A DNA stretch of 8,836 nucleotides from Pseudomonadota bacterium (GTDB lineage Bacteria; Desulfobacterota; Desulfobacteria; Desulfobacterales; Desulfobacteraceae), in NCBI GenBank assembly GCA_018816605.1, contig JAHIVS010000342.1:1-8836 (forward strand), written 5' to 3'. This document shows positions 1 through 6,150 of the stretch, in pieces (the stretch's first letter is position 1; every line of letters starts with the position of its first letter). The notes beneath the pieces were generated by a model, which was not told where the DNA came from, did no database searches, and worked only from the letters and a program-made list of their open reading frames with translations. The position numbers were made by a program, and so were the translations under genes.

Positions 1-780
1 CGCACCGATCAACAAAAACAGGCCTGCGGCTACCATGGCATATCCGAACAGATAAAAGAGGGCCTTCTGCGGCGCCCCGGCTTCTGCAACCAGCAATGGT
101 TCGAGTTCTCCATTTTGCTTCAAGCGGTCAATCCATGACGGTTTTTCAGTCTGAACAGCATCAAGGTCCGCACTGCCTTCAAACATGGTTTGATCCATGG
201 GAAAATTATGACACCGCAGATGCGCAATGAAGAAATGAATGACAAAGACATGGGCCATGGCCAGGAAGGCCTCGATTCTGTGAACCCAGAGGGCAAGATT
301 CAGTCCCCACCCCGGCATGTATTGCGTGGCGATCATGGGAAATGCCATCATCAGCCCGGTGATGCCGATGATCACCATCCCCCAGAAGACAGCCCAATAA
401 TCAAATTTCTCCCAATAGCCCCACCGATCGAACCGGGGCAGGCCCCTCAACCCGAAAAACCAGCCGACATGGGCAAAAAAATCGGTGATATCCTTTGCCC
501 TGGGCAGCAGGGAATCCGGACCGACAATATTCCTGGCATTTATTTTTGTTACCAGATACAGCCCATGGACTGCAAATCCGCAGATCATAAAGAAACCCGC
601 ATATCTATGAACCACAAGTGCGCTTGTGTATCCGCCAAACACGTCTGCAAGCCATCTGCCCCACCCGGAGGCGATGTAGAGCCGGGAAAGCCCTGTGGCA
701 CCCAGAACCAGAAACGATATCATTAAAAGAGAATGAAACAGACGCTGGACCGGAGTAAAGCGTTTGAGTCTATTTTTCAT
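1..780 (-). CDS. Cytochrome b (FdnI/b561-like membrane subunit), 3' end outside the window
   Basis: Integral-membrane b-type cytochrome that probably exchanges electrons between the quinone pool and the periplasmic c-type cytochromes encoded just upstream. The 260 codons in the window contain no stop, so the C-terminus is missing. Hydrophobic segments lie at about residues 14-34, 51-77, 127-147, 164-190 and 241-260. The first four match the four-helix di-haem core of the formate dehydrogenase gamma / thiosulfate reductase / Ni,Fe-hydrogenase cytochrome b family, and the fifth is extra. Candidate haem ligands are H16 (helix 1), H58 and H72 (helix 2), and H167, H177 and H182 (helix 4). A polar loop at about 191-240 separates helices 4 and 5. 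The ATG at 780-778 overlaps the upstream stop as ATGA and is preceded by AGGAGGGA six bases away, so the start is firm. Family assignment rests on topology and histidines; the exact subfamily and electron direction are inferred. Confidence 0.85.
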   Translation of the reverse strand, partial: MKNRLKRFTPVQRLFHSLLMISFLVLGATGLSRLYIASGWGRWLADVFGGYTSALVVHRYAGFFMICGFAVHGLYLVTKINARNIVGPDSLLPRAKDITDFFAHVGWFFGLRGLPRFDRWGYWEKFDYWAVFWGMVIIGITGLMMAFPMIATQYMPGWGLNLALWVHRIEAFLAMAHVFVIHFFIAHLRCHNFPMDQTMFEGSADLDAVQTEKPSWIDRLKQNGELEPLLVAEAGAPQKALFYLFGYAMVAAGLFLLIGA

Positions 781-1457
781 TTCCGGTCCCTCCTTTTTTT
801 TGACAACAGCTCCCGCAATCCCCACAGGATGGTATGGGGAAGAAAAACAACAAAGGTCCCCAGAGCAATGGCAATCATGATCCAAAAGGCATAAAACAGG
901 GCGGGAAACGTTTTCAAGGTCCCTGCCATGGCCGGGTTGGGCTCGTGAACCACATACCCGGCATAGGAAGCGCTTGCCCCTTCATGGCATTTAGAACAGA
1001 TATAGGCATGCCGCCTTATGGGATTCATGGGTGAATAATAATGGCGGATGCTTGCAATGGGTTCTCCCCCGTGGCACTGCCGGCAAGTCAGATTTGCCCG
1101 GACCATATGATTGCCTTTTGTCTGTTCAAGATGGCAGTCTTCGCATCGCCTGTGGTCATAAAACTGGATTCCTTGGTGGGAATCAGACAACCGAGACCGA
1201 TTCCGAACCCCTGCTCCAGCAGGGCTGTAAGGAAAAATTCCCCTGGCAAGTCCCGGTATTTCGACAAAAGGGCTCTGGTGTCGCGGCTTGACTTCATACG
1301 CTTCATAATAACCTGTGCTGACCTCATATTGTTTATACCGCATGGTGGGGGATGCCGCTTCTTCCTGTGCAGACGATGCTGCCGGAAAAAACAAGACCCC
1401 GAGCGCCGGCAGGAGACCTGTGAGTATGAGCGTACAAAGTATATTCTTTGGCTTCAT
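777..1457 (-). CDS. Three-haem c-type cytochrome with C-terminal membrane anchor
   Basis: A 226-residue exported cytochrome, likely the electron relay between the cytochrome b (next gene) and periplasmic partners. The N-terminus is a typical signal peptide: a basic start (KPK), a hydrophobic core at about 6-24, and probable cleavage near AASSA at about 26-30. Three CxxCH haem-binding motifs sit at 105-109 (CEDCH), 125-129 (CRQCH) and 154-158 (CSKCH). No cysteine outside these motifs follows the signal peptide, so three haems is the full count. Possible distal ligands include H60, H94, H102, H117, H139, H150 and H171. A hydrophobic segment at about 187-213 followed by a basic tail (SKKRRDRK) should anchor the protein in the inner membrane with its C-terminus in the cytoplasm. 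AAGGAG lies 6 nt before the ATG. It starts 18 nt after the octahaem gene and overlaps the cytochrome b gene by 4 nt, so the three are very likely co-transcribed. No precise named family was recognised. Confidence 0.88.
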   Translation of the reverse strand: MKPKNILCTLILTGLLPALGVLFFPAASSAQEEAASPTMRYKQYEVSTGYYEAYEVKPRHQSPFVEIPGLARGIFPYSPAGAGVRNRSRLSDSHQGIQFYDHRRCEDCHLEQTKGNHMVRANLTCRQCHGGEPIASIRHYYSPMNPIRRHAYICSKCHEGASASYAGYVVHEPNPAMAGTLKTFPALFYAFWIMIAIALGTFVVFLPHTILWGLRELLSKKRRDRK

Positions 1458-1475
1458 ATGGGGCTCCTTAATTGT

Positions 1476-2750
1476 TTACCTGGTATATTTATATTCAACA
1501 GGATCAATGGGCGCACCTACAGGTTTCGGCAATACGGAAAGGCGTTTCCACACAGCCTGGAGTTCTTCCAGGTTGTCATTTTTATGCTTGTGACAGGTCT
1601 GGCAGGAATTGGGGACATTGGCATTTTTGAGTGTATCTTCCGGCAGCAACGCCACAAACACATGGCTACGGATATCCCCTGATTCAGCACTTTTCGCGAT
1701 CTTGGGCATATGGCATCCCACACAATTGGCAAACGAATGAATCGAATGGGCCATATTGGTGTTCACCTGTACATGGCACTGGAAACACTGCATGGAACCA
1801 GGCTTGGCCGTCTGGGAACGGGTCTGGGGCATGCCGATCTGGTGCACATAATGACAGGAGGTACAGGTCACGCCCACACCGGCATGCTTGGACTGCTGCC
1901 AGTCAATGAACTGCTGGTGGTGACCCTTTGAAAATTCGTTGGCATACACGTGCTTCACATCTCCCTTTTCAAAGGAGGTGGAACTATAATAGGCAGAAAG
2001 GGCCTTTCCGGGTTCATATCCAACCGGCCATCCGGCCCCTTTTTCCATGGTGGAGCTTCCCCTGTTATGACAGGAACCACAAATCTGGGCGGCGACCCCC
2101 ATGGTCAGTTTCGCCGGATTCACGATGGTATTTCTCTTTTCAAACACCTGGGTTTTCGGCAGGGCTGCGTGCCAGGAGCCTTTGCCATGACAGGCCTCGC
2201 ACCCGACCCCAGGCTCGATAAAAGCCCCTTTTGCGATATCCAGTCCGGTCGCATGGCATCCGCCGCATTTTTGAACCCAGGGTCTTTTGTCCCAGTCCTT
2301 TTCATGGTAGTTGACCCACCGGCCGCTTTCGGCATTAAACTGGATGGGAGAAATATAAAGCGTATCGTTTTTATTGACAAGATAACGCTGTTTCCACTGG
2401 CTGCCGATGGTATACAGAATTTCGTCTTTTTTCGGGACATAAATGTCTTGTGCAGGAACCGCCAGGCTGTCTCCCAGCTTGGCCAGATCCATCCGAATCG
2501 TTTTTTCGTCAATGGGGACAATGATGGCATCTTCGTTCTTTTTCGCATCCACCAGCATCCGGCTGTGAAGGGTCATTTTCCAGGAGTCGTAGTGCTCCAG
2601 GTGGCACTTCTTGCAGGTATCCGAGCCCACGAATTCCTTGGGCTGGGATGTGACGGCCGTCACGTCCACCACCTGATCACTGGTACACCCCCAAAGCCCG
2701 GAGATGAAAATTCCCAGCATCAGAAGTGCTTTTAGGCATCTTTTTTCCAT
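1476..2750 (-). CDS. Octahaem c-type cytochrome lipoprotein (cytochrome c554-like multihaem family)
   Basis: A 424-residue exported multihaem cytochrome, first gene of the cytochrome operon. Eight CxxCH motifs are visible at residues 46-50, 162-166, 184-188, 224-228, 296-300, 322-326, 343-347 and 383-387. The early CKKCH-LEHYDSW stretch and the later GVGCEACHGKGSWH block resemble the cytochrome c554 / 'multiheme c-type cytochrome' group. The start at 2750 is preferred over an in-frame ATG at 2840. It has GGAGGAA just upstream and gives a clean lipoprotein signal: basic MEKR, a hydrophobic core at about 6-18, then LWGC with C22 as the lipidated cysteine. Thr at +2 is not the Asp inner-membrane retention signal of E. 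coli, so outer-membrane sorting is possible, though that rule is uncertain in this phylum. It may store electrons, reduce a periplasmic substrate, or bridge to an outer partner. Haem number is seen directly; function is inferred. Confidence 0.88.
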   Translation of the reverse strand: MEKRCLKALLMLGIFISGLWGCTSDQVVDVTAVTSQPKEFVGSDTCKKCHLEHYDSWKMTLHSRMLVDAKKNEDAIIVPIDEKTIRMDLAKLGDSLAVPAQDIYVPKKDEILYTIGSQWKQRYLVNKNDTLYISPIQFNAESGRWVNYHEKDWDKRPWVQKCGGCHATGLDIAKGAFIEPGVGCEACHGKGSWHAALPKTQVFEKRNTIVNPAKLTMGVAAQICGSCHNRGSSTMEKGAGWPVGYEPGKALSAYYSSTSFEKGDVKHVYANEFSKGHHQQFIDWQQSKHAGVGVTCTSCHYVHQIGMPQTRSQTAKPGSMQCFQCHVQVNTNMAHSIHSFANCVGCHMPKIAKSAESGDIRSHVFVALLPEDTLKNANVPNSCQTCHKHKNDNLEELQAVWKRLSVLPKPVGAPIDPVEYKYTR

Positions 2751-2753
2751 AGG

Positions 2754-2760
2754 TTCCTCC
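2754..2760 (-). promoter_or_regulatory. Ribosome binding site of the octahaem cytochrome gene
   Basis: On the minus strand this reads GGAGGAA, three bases before the ATG at 2750-2748. It supports the internal start that produces a lipoprotein signal, rather than the longer in-frame ORF beginning at 2840. Confidence 0.7.
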
Positions 2761-2769
2761 CTGTTATTG

Positions 2770-2798
2770 ATTAAAGCAATAGACGTTAAAACTATCAA
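2770..2798 (-). promoter_or_regulatory. Candidate sigma70-type promoter of the cytochrome operon
   Basis: On the minus strand the sequence shows TTGATA (plus 2793-2798), a 17-base spacer, and TTTAAT (plus 2770-2775). Each hexamer matches the consensus at five of six positions and the spacing is optimal. Transcription would start near 2763, leaving a leader of only about a dozen bases that contains the ribosome binding site. A second possible -10 box, a perfect TATAAT on the minus strand, occurs at 2919-2924 but has no good -35 partner; it would give a leader of about 160 nt. Neither has experimental support here. Confidence 0.45.
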
Positions 2799-2941
2799 GA
2801 CGGGCAAAAAGACTTCGATCCGCGAAAGAAAAACCGACATCGCCCGATTCCGTGTTTATGTGAACCATGTGCTGTATCATCAAGTCGTGGAGAACCAGAT
2901 CCAAAAAGGGAATACTTAATTATATCTGAATACGATTGAGG

Positions 2942-2958
2942 GGTTGAATCAGACAACC
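2942..2958. repeat. Small inverted repeat GGTTG / CAACC
   Basis: GGTTG at 2942-2946 and CAACC at 2954-2958 form a perfect 5-bp inverted repeat with a 7-nt centre. It is short enough to occur by chance and is not followed by a T-run on either strand, so it is a weak terminator candidate. It could be one half of an operator. Confidence 0.25.
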
Positions 2959-2971
2959 ATATAAAATTGCG

Positions 2972-2996
2972 CTTAAAATATCAAGACATTTTTAAG
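2972..2996. repeat. AT-rich inverted repeat, possible operator
   Basis: CTTAAAA at 2972-2978 and TTTTAAG at 2990-2996 form a perfect 7-bp inverted repeat around an 11-nt centre. It lies about 65 nt past the stop of the TetR-family gene and about 220 nt before the cytochrome start. As a hairpin it would be weak because it is almost all A and T. As a DNA site its 25-bp span would suit a dimeric regulator. Assigning it to the neighbouring TetR protein is only a guess. Confidence 0.3.
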
Positions 2997-3062
2997 GATA
3001 AAACGTATCTGTTCCAAAGGCCAAAACCCGAAAACAATAATAGTCCACAGAAGCTTGAAACC

Positions 3063-3692
3063 TCATTGGCTGCAGAACCGGATGCTGTTGATCAGGGTTT
3101 CCACCGTATGCTGGTATAAGGACAAATGGTCCTTGCCGGCAAAAATGGTATGCTCGATTTTTTGAAGCTGGAGGATTCCGTTGATGGCCCCCCAGAACAT
3201 GAGGCTGAAGCGACGGGTATCCCTGCAGACAAATTGCCCGCCGGCGCATCCGTCTTCAACCGCCATTACCACCTGCATGAGAATCTCTTCACCATAACGG
3301 TCAATTTTCTGCTTCAGTGGGTCCGGCAGGACAATCTGGGGGGAGGCCAGAAAATGATTGATCACGGTAAAATAGTCTTTCTGGGAAACAGAAAACTGCC
3401 GGTAGGCCATGGCAATGGCATTCAGCTTCTGACCGGGTGACCGGGCAGCCTCTGCAGCCAGGGTGATATCGGCCTGCAGCAGGTGAAGGCCTTCCTCGGA
3501 CAAAGCAAAAATGATGGCGTCCTTGTTTGCATAATACCGGTAGATGGCTGGCACGCTCAACTCTACCAGGGCCGCAATCTTGTTGACAGATGTTCCTTCA
3601 AGCCCTTTTTCGAACAACAGGGTCCGGGCAGCTCCCAGGATCTGGGCTTTTCGATCTTTTTTCTCCCGTTTCTTGCGCTCTTTCACCCCCAT
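3063..3692 (-). CDS. TetR/AcrR-family transcriptional regulator
   Basis: A 209-residue cytoplasmic DNA-binding protein of the usual TetR length, and the last gene of the methyl-transfer operon. Residues 1-15 are unusually rich in Lys and Arg. The N-terminal three-helix DNA-binding domain follows at about 16-62, with a helix-turn-helix around TSVNKIAALVELSVPAIYRY (34-53) and the typical YYANKDAI continuation. Residues from about 65 onward form the variable ligand-binding and dimerisation part, for which no ligand can be read. The ATG at 3692-3690 is chosen because AAGGAG lies 7 nt upstream and it starts at the conserved domain; the longer frame up to 3842 runs antisense-free into the previous gene without a ribosome site. 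It begins 16 nt after the RACo-like gene. Co-transcription suggests self-regulation of this operon, which is inferred. Confidence 0.9.
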   Translation of the reverse strand: MGVKERKKREKKDRKAQILGAARTLLFEKGLEGTSVNKIAALVELSVPAIYRYYANKDAIIFALSEEGLHLLQADITLAAEAARSPGQKLNAIAMAYRQFSVSQKDYFTVINHFLASPQIVLPDPLKQKIDRYGEEILMQVVMAVEDGCAGGQFVCRDTRRFSLMFWGAINGILQLQKIEHTIFAGKDHLSLYQHTVETLINSIRFCSQ

Positions 3693-3699
3693 CGGATGT

Positions 3700-3705
3700 C
3701 TCCTT
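3700..3705 (-). promoter_or_regulatory. Ribosome binding site of the TetR-family gene
   Basis: AAGGAG on the minus strand, seven bases before the ATG at 3692, sits in the 16-nt gap after the RACo-like stop codon. It fixes the regulator's start and indicates that it is translated independently even though it is the distal gene of the operon. Confidence 0.7.
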
Positions 3706-3708
3706 TTT

Positions 3709-5340
3709 TTATATCTCTGTCTGTTCAGGAAAGGCCATGGCCGCAATAAAACGATCTGCAAATTCAGGGTCTCCGCCCAGCTCCAGAACCTCAATGGTCC
3801 GGGACAATGCCAGGGCCCGGTCTGCAATTTTCGGATCCACAAGCCCCATGACGGCGCCGGTGGCGACCAGTCCGGAAAAAGCCTCTACCCTGCCGGTCAG
3901 AACCGCTTTTGGCAGCATGCCCACGGCCACGGCCTTGGTATAATCAAACCCGGCTCCAAAGGCACCTGTCAGAAGGGTCTGATCAATATGGTCTGCGCCG
4001 GACCGGAGAAGCAGCAGCTCAATTCCGGCACACAGGGCCGCCTTGGCAAGCTGCACCTCACCGATGTCTTTCTGGGACAACACCAGGGCCCGGCCATGCT
4101 GGGCGTCAGTGGGGGCAACCAGCTCAACCCAAAGACTGTTGTCGGTTTTGGTTACCAGAAAAGCGCCCGGGTCCAGCAGACCGCCTGGGGACAAAAGATT
4201 TGCCCGGCGCAGCCCGGCCACGGCATCAACAATACCCGAGCCGCAGAGGCCTGCCGGTTTGATCCCCCCTTGGGAGCCGATCACATGCCAGACAAACTTT
4301 CCAGATTCGGAATCCATGTCCATCCGGTCTATGGCACCTTCCATGGCCGGCATGCCGCAGGAAATCCGGGCCCCTTCAAAGGCAGGCCCGGTGGCGCAGC
4401 TTGCGGCAAAAAACCGGTTCCGGTGGCAGAGGACCAGCTCTCCGTTGGTTCCGATATCAACGAGCAGACAGGTTTGATCCCGGTCAAAATCCCAGGCCAT
4501 GAGGGCGCTTATGGTATCCCCCCCGATAAACCCGGAAACCGCCGGAAACAAATACACCGGGACCTTGGGATCCAGGTCCAGGCCCAGTGTCCCGGCCGTA
4601 TGCTCCGGCAGATCGGTTATGACCGGCTGATAGGGATATCGGCCCAAAGACCCGGGGTCCATTCCTGCAAGGATAAGGGTCATGGCCGTATTCCCGGCCA
4701 ATGCCGCCCGGGCAACGGCATTGGCCTTAATTTTGCCGGCCTTAAGGCAGGCGGACAACAGCCGGTTGATCGTCCGGACGGCCAGACCCTGAAGTTTTGC
4801 AATCCCGATTTCCGGATTTTGCGCAGCGGCAATGCGGCTGACAACATCGTCGCCATGGCAGGTCTGTGCATTTTTCCCCCTGGCCGACACCAGGGGGGTG
4901 CCGTCGTCCAGATCGCAGAGGACCAGCTCAACGCTGGTTGTTCCCAGATCAATGGCCACCCCCACCCGGCAGCCCCGGCGCCGGACCCCGGACAGGGTGA
5001 CCCGGCATTCTGCCGGGGCACCCTCCGGCAGACAGACCGCCATGGTCTGGAACCGGCTTGACCGCACCTGGCATGCCAGGCGATAACCGGCTTTCATTTC
5101 CAGGTCTGTCAAAAGAACCCTTTCGGCATCCGTGGGCTGGGACAGACTGGCATCCGGCGGCAGCTGAACCCGGCACTGGCCACAAGTGCCGGCCCCTGCA
5201 CAATCTGCCCGCACCCCATGTCCGGCTTCGGCCAATGCAAATGAAAGGATCTGGCCCTTTTCCAGACAAAGGGTCCTGGAAAGCGCCGAAACCTTCGGAC
5301 ACGGCCCGTCCTTATCGGGCTTCTTTTTCCTCTTTTCCAT
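3709..5340 (-). CDS. RACo-type corrinoid activator: [2Fe-2S] ferredoxin domain plus ASKHA ATPase domain
   Basis: A 543-residue cytoplasmic protein expected to re-reduce corrinoid cofactor from inactive Co(II) to Co(I), driving the uphill step with ATP. The N-terminal ferredoxin-like domain carries the plant-type [2Fe-2S] pattern CxGxGxxCGxC region: C47, C53 and C56, with the fourth ligand C90. After a linker comes an actin/Hsp70-like (ASKHA, DUF4445) domain with VGVAIDLGTTSVEL (phosphate loop at 131-135), GNTAM at 216-220, DIGTNGE at 295-301, GPAFEGARISCGM at 318-330, GLCGSG at 364-369 and LTGAFGAGF at 457-465. It lacks the C-terminal ferredoxin cysteines of RamA, so RACo is the better comparison; it is somewhat shorter than characterised RACo (about 630 residues, from memory). 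The start at 5340 follows the methyltransferase stop by two bases and has only a weak ribosome site, so translational coupling is likely. An in-frame alternative start at 5391 would overlap that gene by 49 nt. Confidence 0.92.
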   Translation of the reverse strand: MEKRKKKPDKDGPCPKVSALSRTLCLEKGQILSFALAEAGHGVRADCAGAGTCGQCRVQLPPDASLSQPTDAERVLLTDLEMKAGYRLACQVRSSRFQTMAVCLPEGAPAECRVTLSGVRRRGCRVGVAIDLGTTSVELVLCDLDDGTPLVSARGKNAQTCHGDDVVSRIAAAQNPEIGIAKLQGLAVRTINRLLSACLKAGKIKANAVARAALAGNTAMTLILAGMDPGSLGRYPYQPVITDLPEHTAGTLGLDLDPKVPVYLFPAVSGFIGGDTISALMAWDFDRDQTCLLVDIGTNGELVLCHRNRFFAASCATGPAFEGARISCGMPAMEGAIDRMDMDSESGKFVWHVIGSQGGIKPAGLCGSGIVDAVAGLRRANLLSPGGLLDPGAFLVTKTDNSLWVELVAPTDAQHGRALVLSQKDIGEVQLAKAALCAGIELLLLRSGADHIDQTLLTGAFGAGFDYTKAVAVGMLPKAVLTGRVEAFSGLVATGAVMGLVDPKIADRALALSRTIEVLELGGDPEFADRFIAAMAFPEQTEI

Positions 5341-5342
5341 TT

Positions 5343-6146
5343 TTACGCCAAAATTCTGCCGGCAGCAACCCTGTCCATGAACTCCAGACAATAGTCGTCC
5401 TGACCCATGAGCATACGGGTGGTGTGAAGAGCCGCCGAAAGTTCCCGGTCCAGGGGGTCAAAGAGTGCGCCATCCAGCCCCCGGGACACCATCAGGGACA
5501 AAAAGGTGCGGTTGATGATCCGCCGGGCGGGCAGGCCAAAGGAAATATTGGACAGACCGCAAAGGGTTTTCACACCGATCAGGCGTTTTTTTATCGCCGC
5601 CACCGCCGCAAGGGCCATGGACCCGTTTCTGGTCTCCACACTTACCGGAGCCACCAGGGGATCTATCCATATGGCCTCGGGGCGGACACCAATCCCCGTC
5701 AGTCCGTTGACCAGTTGCTCGGCCCGTTTGCAGATCTCATCCGCTGTTTGCGGCATCCCCGTGTCATCCATACACAGGGCAACCACCTGGCAGTCCCGTC
5801 CCTTTAACAGGTCCATCATGCGCCCGAAACGATTTTTTTCAAGGGTGATCGAGTTGACCATGGGCGGCCTGTCCACTAGATCCAAGGCAGATTCGAGCAC
5901 GCCAGGATCCGGGCTGTCAATGCACAGGGGAACCGTTGCCACGGCCTGGACGGTTTTGATCAGCCATTGCATATCCTGGTGCTCGGTTTGAACCCCGGTG
6001 CCGGTGTTGACGTCAATATAACCGGCCCCGTTCTCCTCCTGAAGCCTCACAAGCTTCTGAAGGGCCTTGACGTCCCTGAGGGCCACCGCAGTCCGAACCT
6101 TGGTCCGTGTGGTGTTGATCAATTCTCCGATAATGGTAAATGACAT
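5343..6146 (-). CDS. Pterin-dependent methyltransferase (MeTr/MtgA-like, methylcorrinoid:tetrahydrofolate)
   Basis: A 267-residue TIM-barrel enzyme of the pterin-binding (DHPS-like) family, close to the roughly 262 residues of acetogen MeTr. It should move a methyl group between the corrinoid protein and tetrahydrofolate. Visible signatures are IGELINTTR (6-14), YIDVNTG (43-49), CIDSP (75-79), VNSI (97-100), MDDTG (126-130), IWIDPL (159-164) and GLSNISFGLP (197-206). D77, N98, D162 and N200 match in position and context the pterin-contacting Asp/Asn residues known in MeTr. It is not a folate-synthesis dihydropteroate synthase, because the GLSN-SFGLP block and the corrinoid neighbours point to methyl transfer. 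The start at 6146 lies 4 nt after the transporter stop, with AAAGGAT upstream; the longer frame from 6281 has no such site. The two bases between its stop and the activator start suggest coupled translation. Direction (towards tetrahydrofolate) is inferred from the operon. Confidence 0.9.
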   Translation of the reverse strand: MSFTIIGELINTTRTKVRTAVALRDVKALQKLVRLQEENGAGYIDVNTGTGVQTEHQDMQWLIKTVQAVATVPLCIDSPDPGVLESALDLVDRPPMVNSITLEKNRFGRMMDLLKGRDCQVVALCMDDTGMPQTADEICKRAEQLVNGLTGIGVRPEAIWIDPLVAPVSVETRNGSMALAAVAAIKKRLIGVKTLCGLSNISFGLPARRIINRTFLSLMVSRGLDGALFDPLDRELSAALHTTRMLMGQDDYCLEFMDRVAAGRILA

Positions 6147-6150
6147 AAAT

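Larger units (their letters stand above)
2751..3062. other. Intergenic region between the methyl-transfer and cytochrome operons
   Basis: This 312-nt stretch is the only long non-coding gap in the window and is visibly more AT-rich than its flanks. It holds the candidate cytochrome promoter near its low-coordinate end and two short inverted repeats in its middle. I saw no convincing gene, no GC-rich hairpin followed by a T-tract that would terminate the regulator gene's transcript, and no structured RNA that I recognise. Read-through from the methyl-transfer operon into the cytochrome operon therefore cannot be ruled out. Confidence 0.7.

Noticed and set aside
190..726. Plus-strand ORF (178 codons) opposite the cytochrome b gene
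   Set aside because: The minus frame is open to the window edge with five hydrophobic helices and well-placed histidines, whereas this frame is hydrophilic and featureless.
1950..2735. Plus-strand ORF (261 codons) opposite the octahaem cytochrome
   Set aside because: The minus-strand frame has eight CxxCH motifs and a lipoprotein signal, so this frame is a shadow.
2751..2840. N-terminal extension of the octahaem cytochrome to an ATG at 2840
   Set aside because: It would place about 30 residues before a good lipoprotein signal and would read through the likely promoter and ribosome site.
2858..2871. ATGTG-AACC-ATGTG repeat suggesting a CRP/FNR-type site
   Set aside because: The two halves are direct, not inverted, and no TCACA or ATCAA partner lies at the required spacing.
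2704..2919. Plus-strand ORF (71 codons) over the intergenic gap
   Set aside because: No ribosome site or domain; it overlaps the start of the cytochrome gene and its promoter, and its open frame is explained by AT-rich non-coding sequence.
3001..3062. Possible intrinsic terminator after the TetR gene
   Set aside because: The GGCC-centred and AAGCTT palindromes here are too short to make a stable stem, and no T-run follows on the minus strand.
3544..5061. Long plus-strand ORF (505 codons)
   Set aside because: It lies antisense to the RACo-like and TetR genes, which have clear domain motifs. Its translation is Gly/Pro/Gln-rich with no recognisable domain, as expected for a mirror frame in GC-rich coding DNA.
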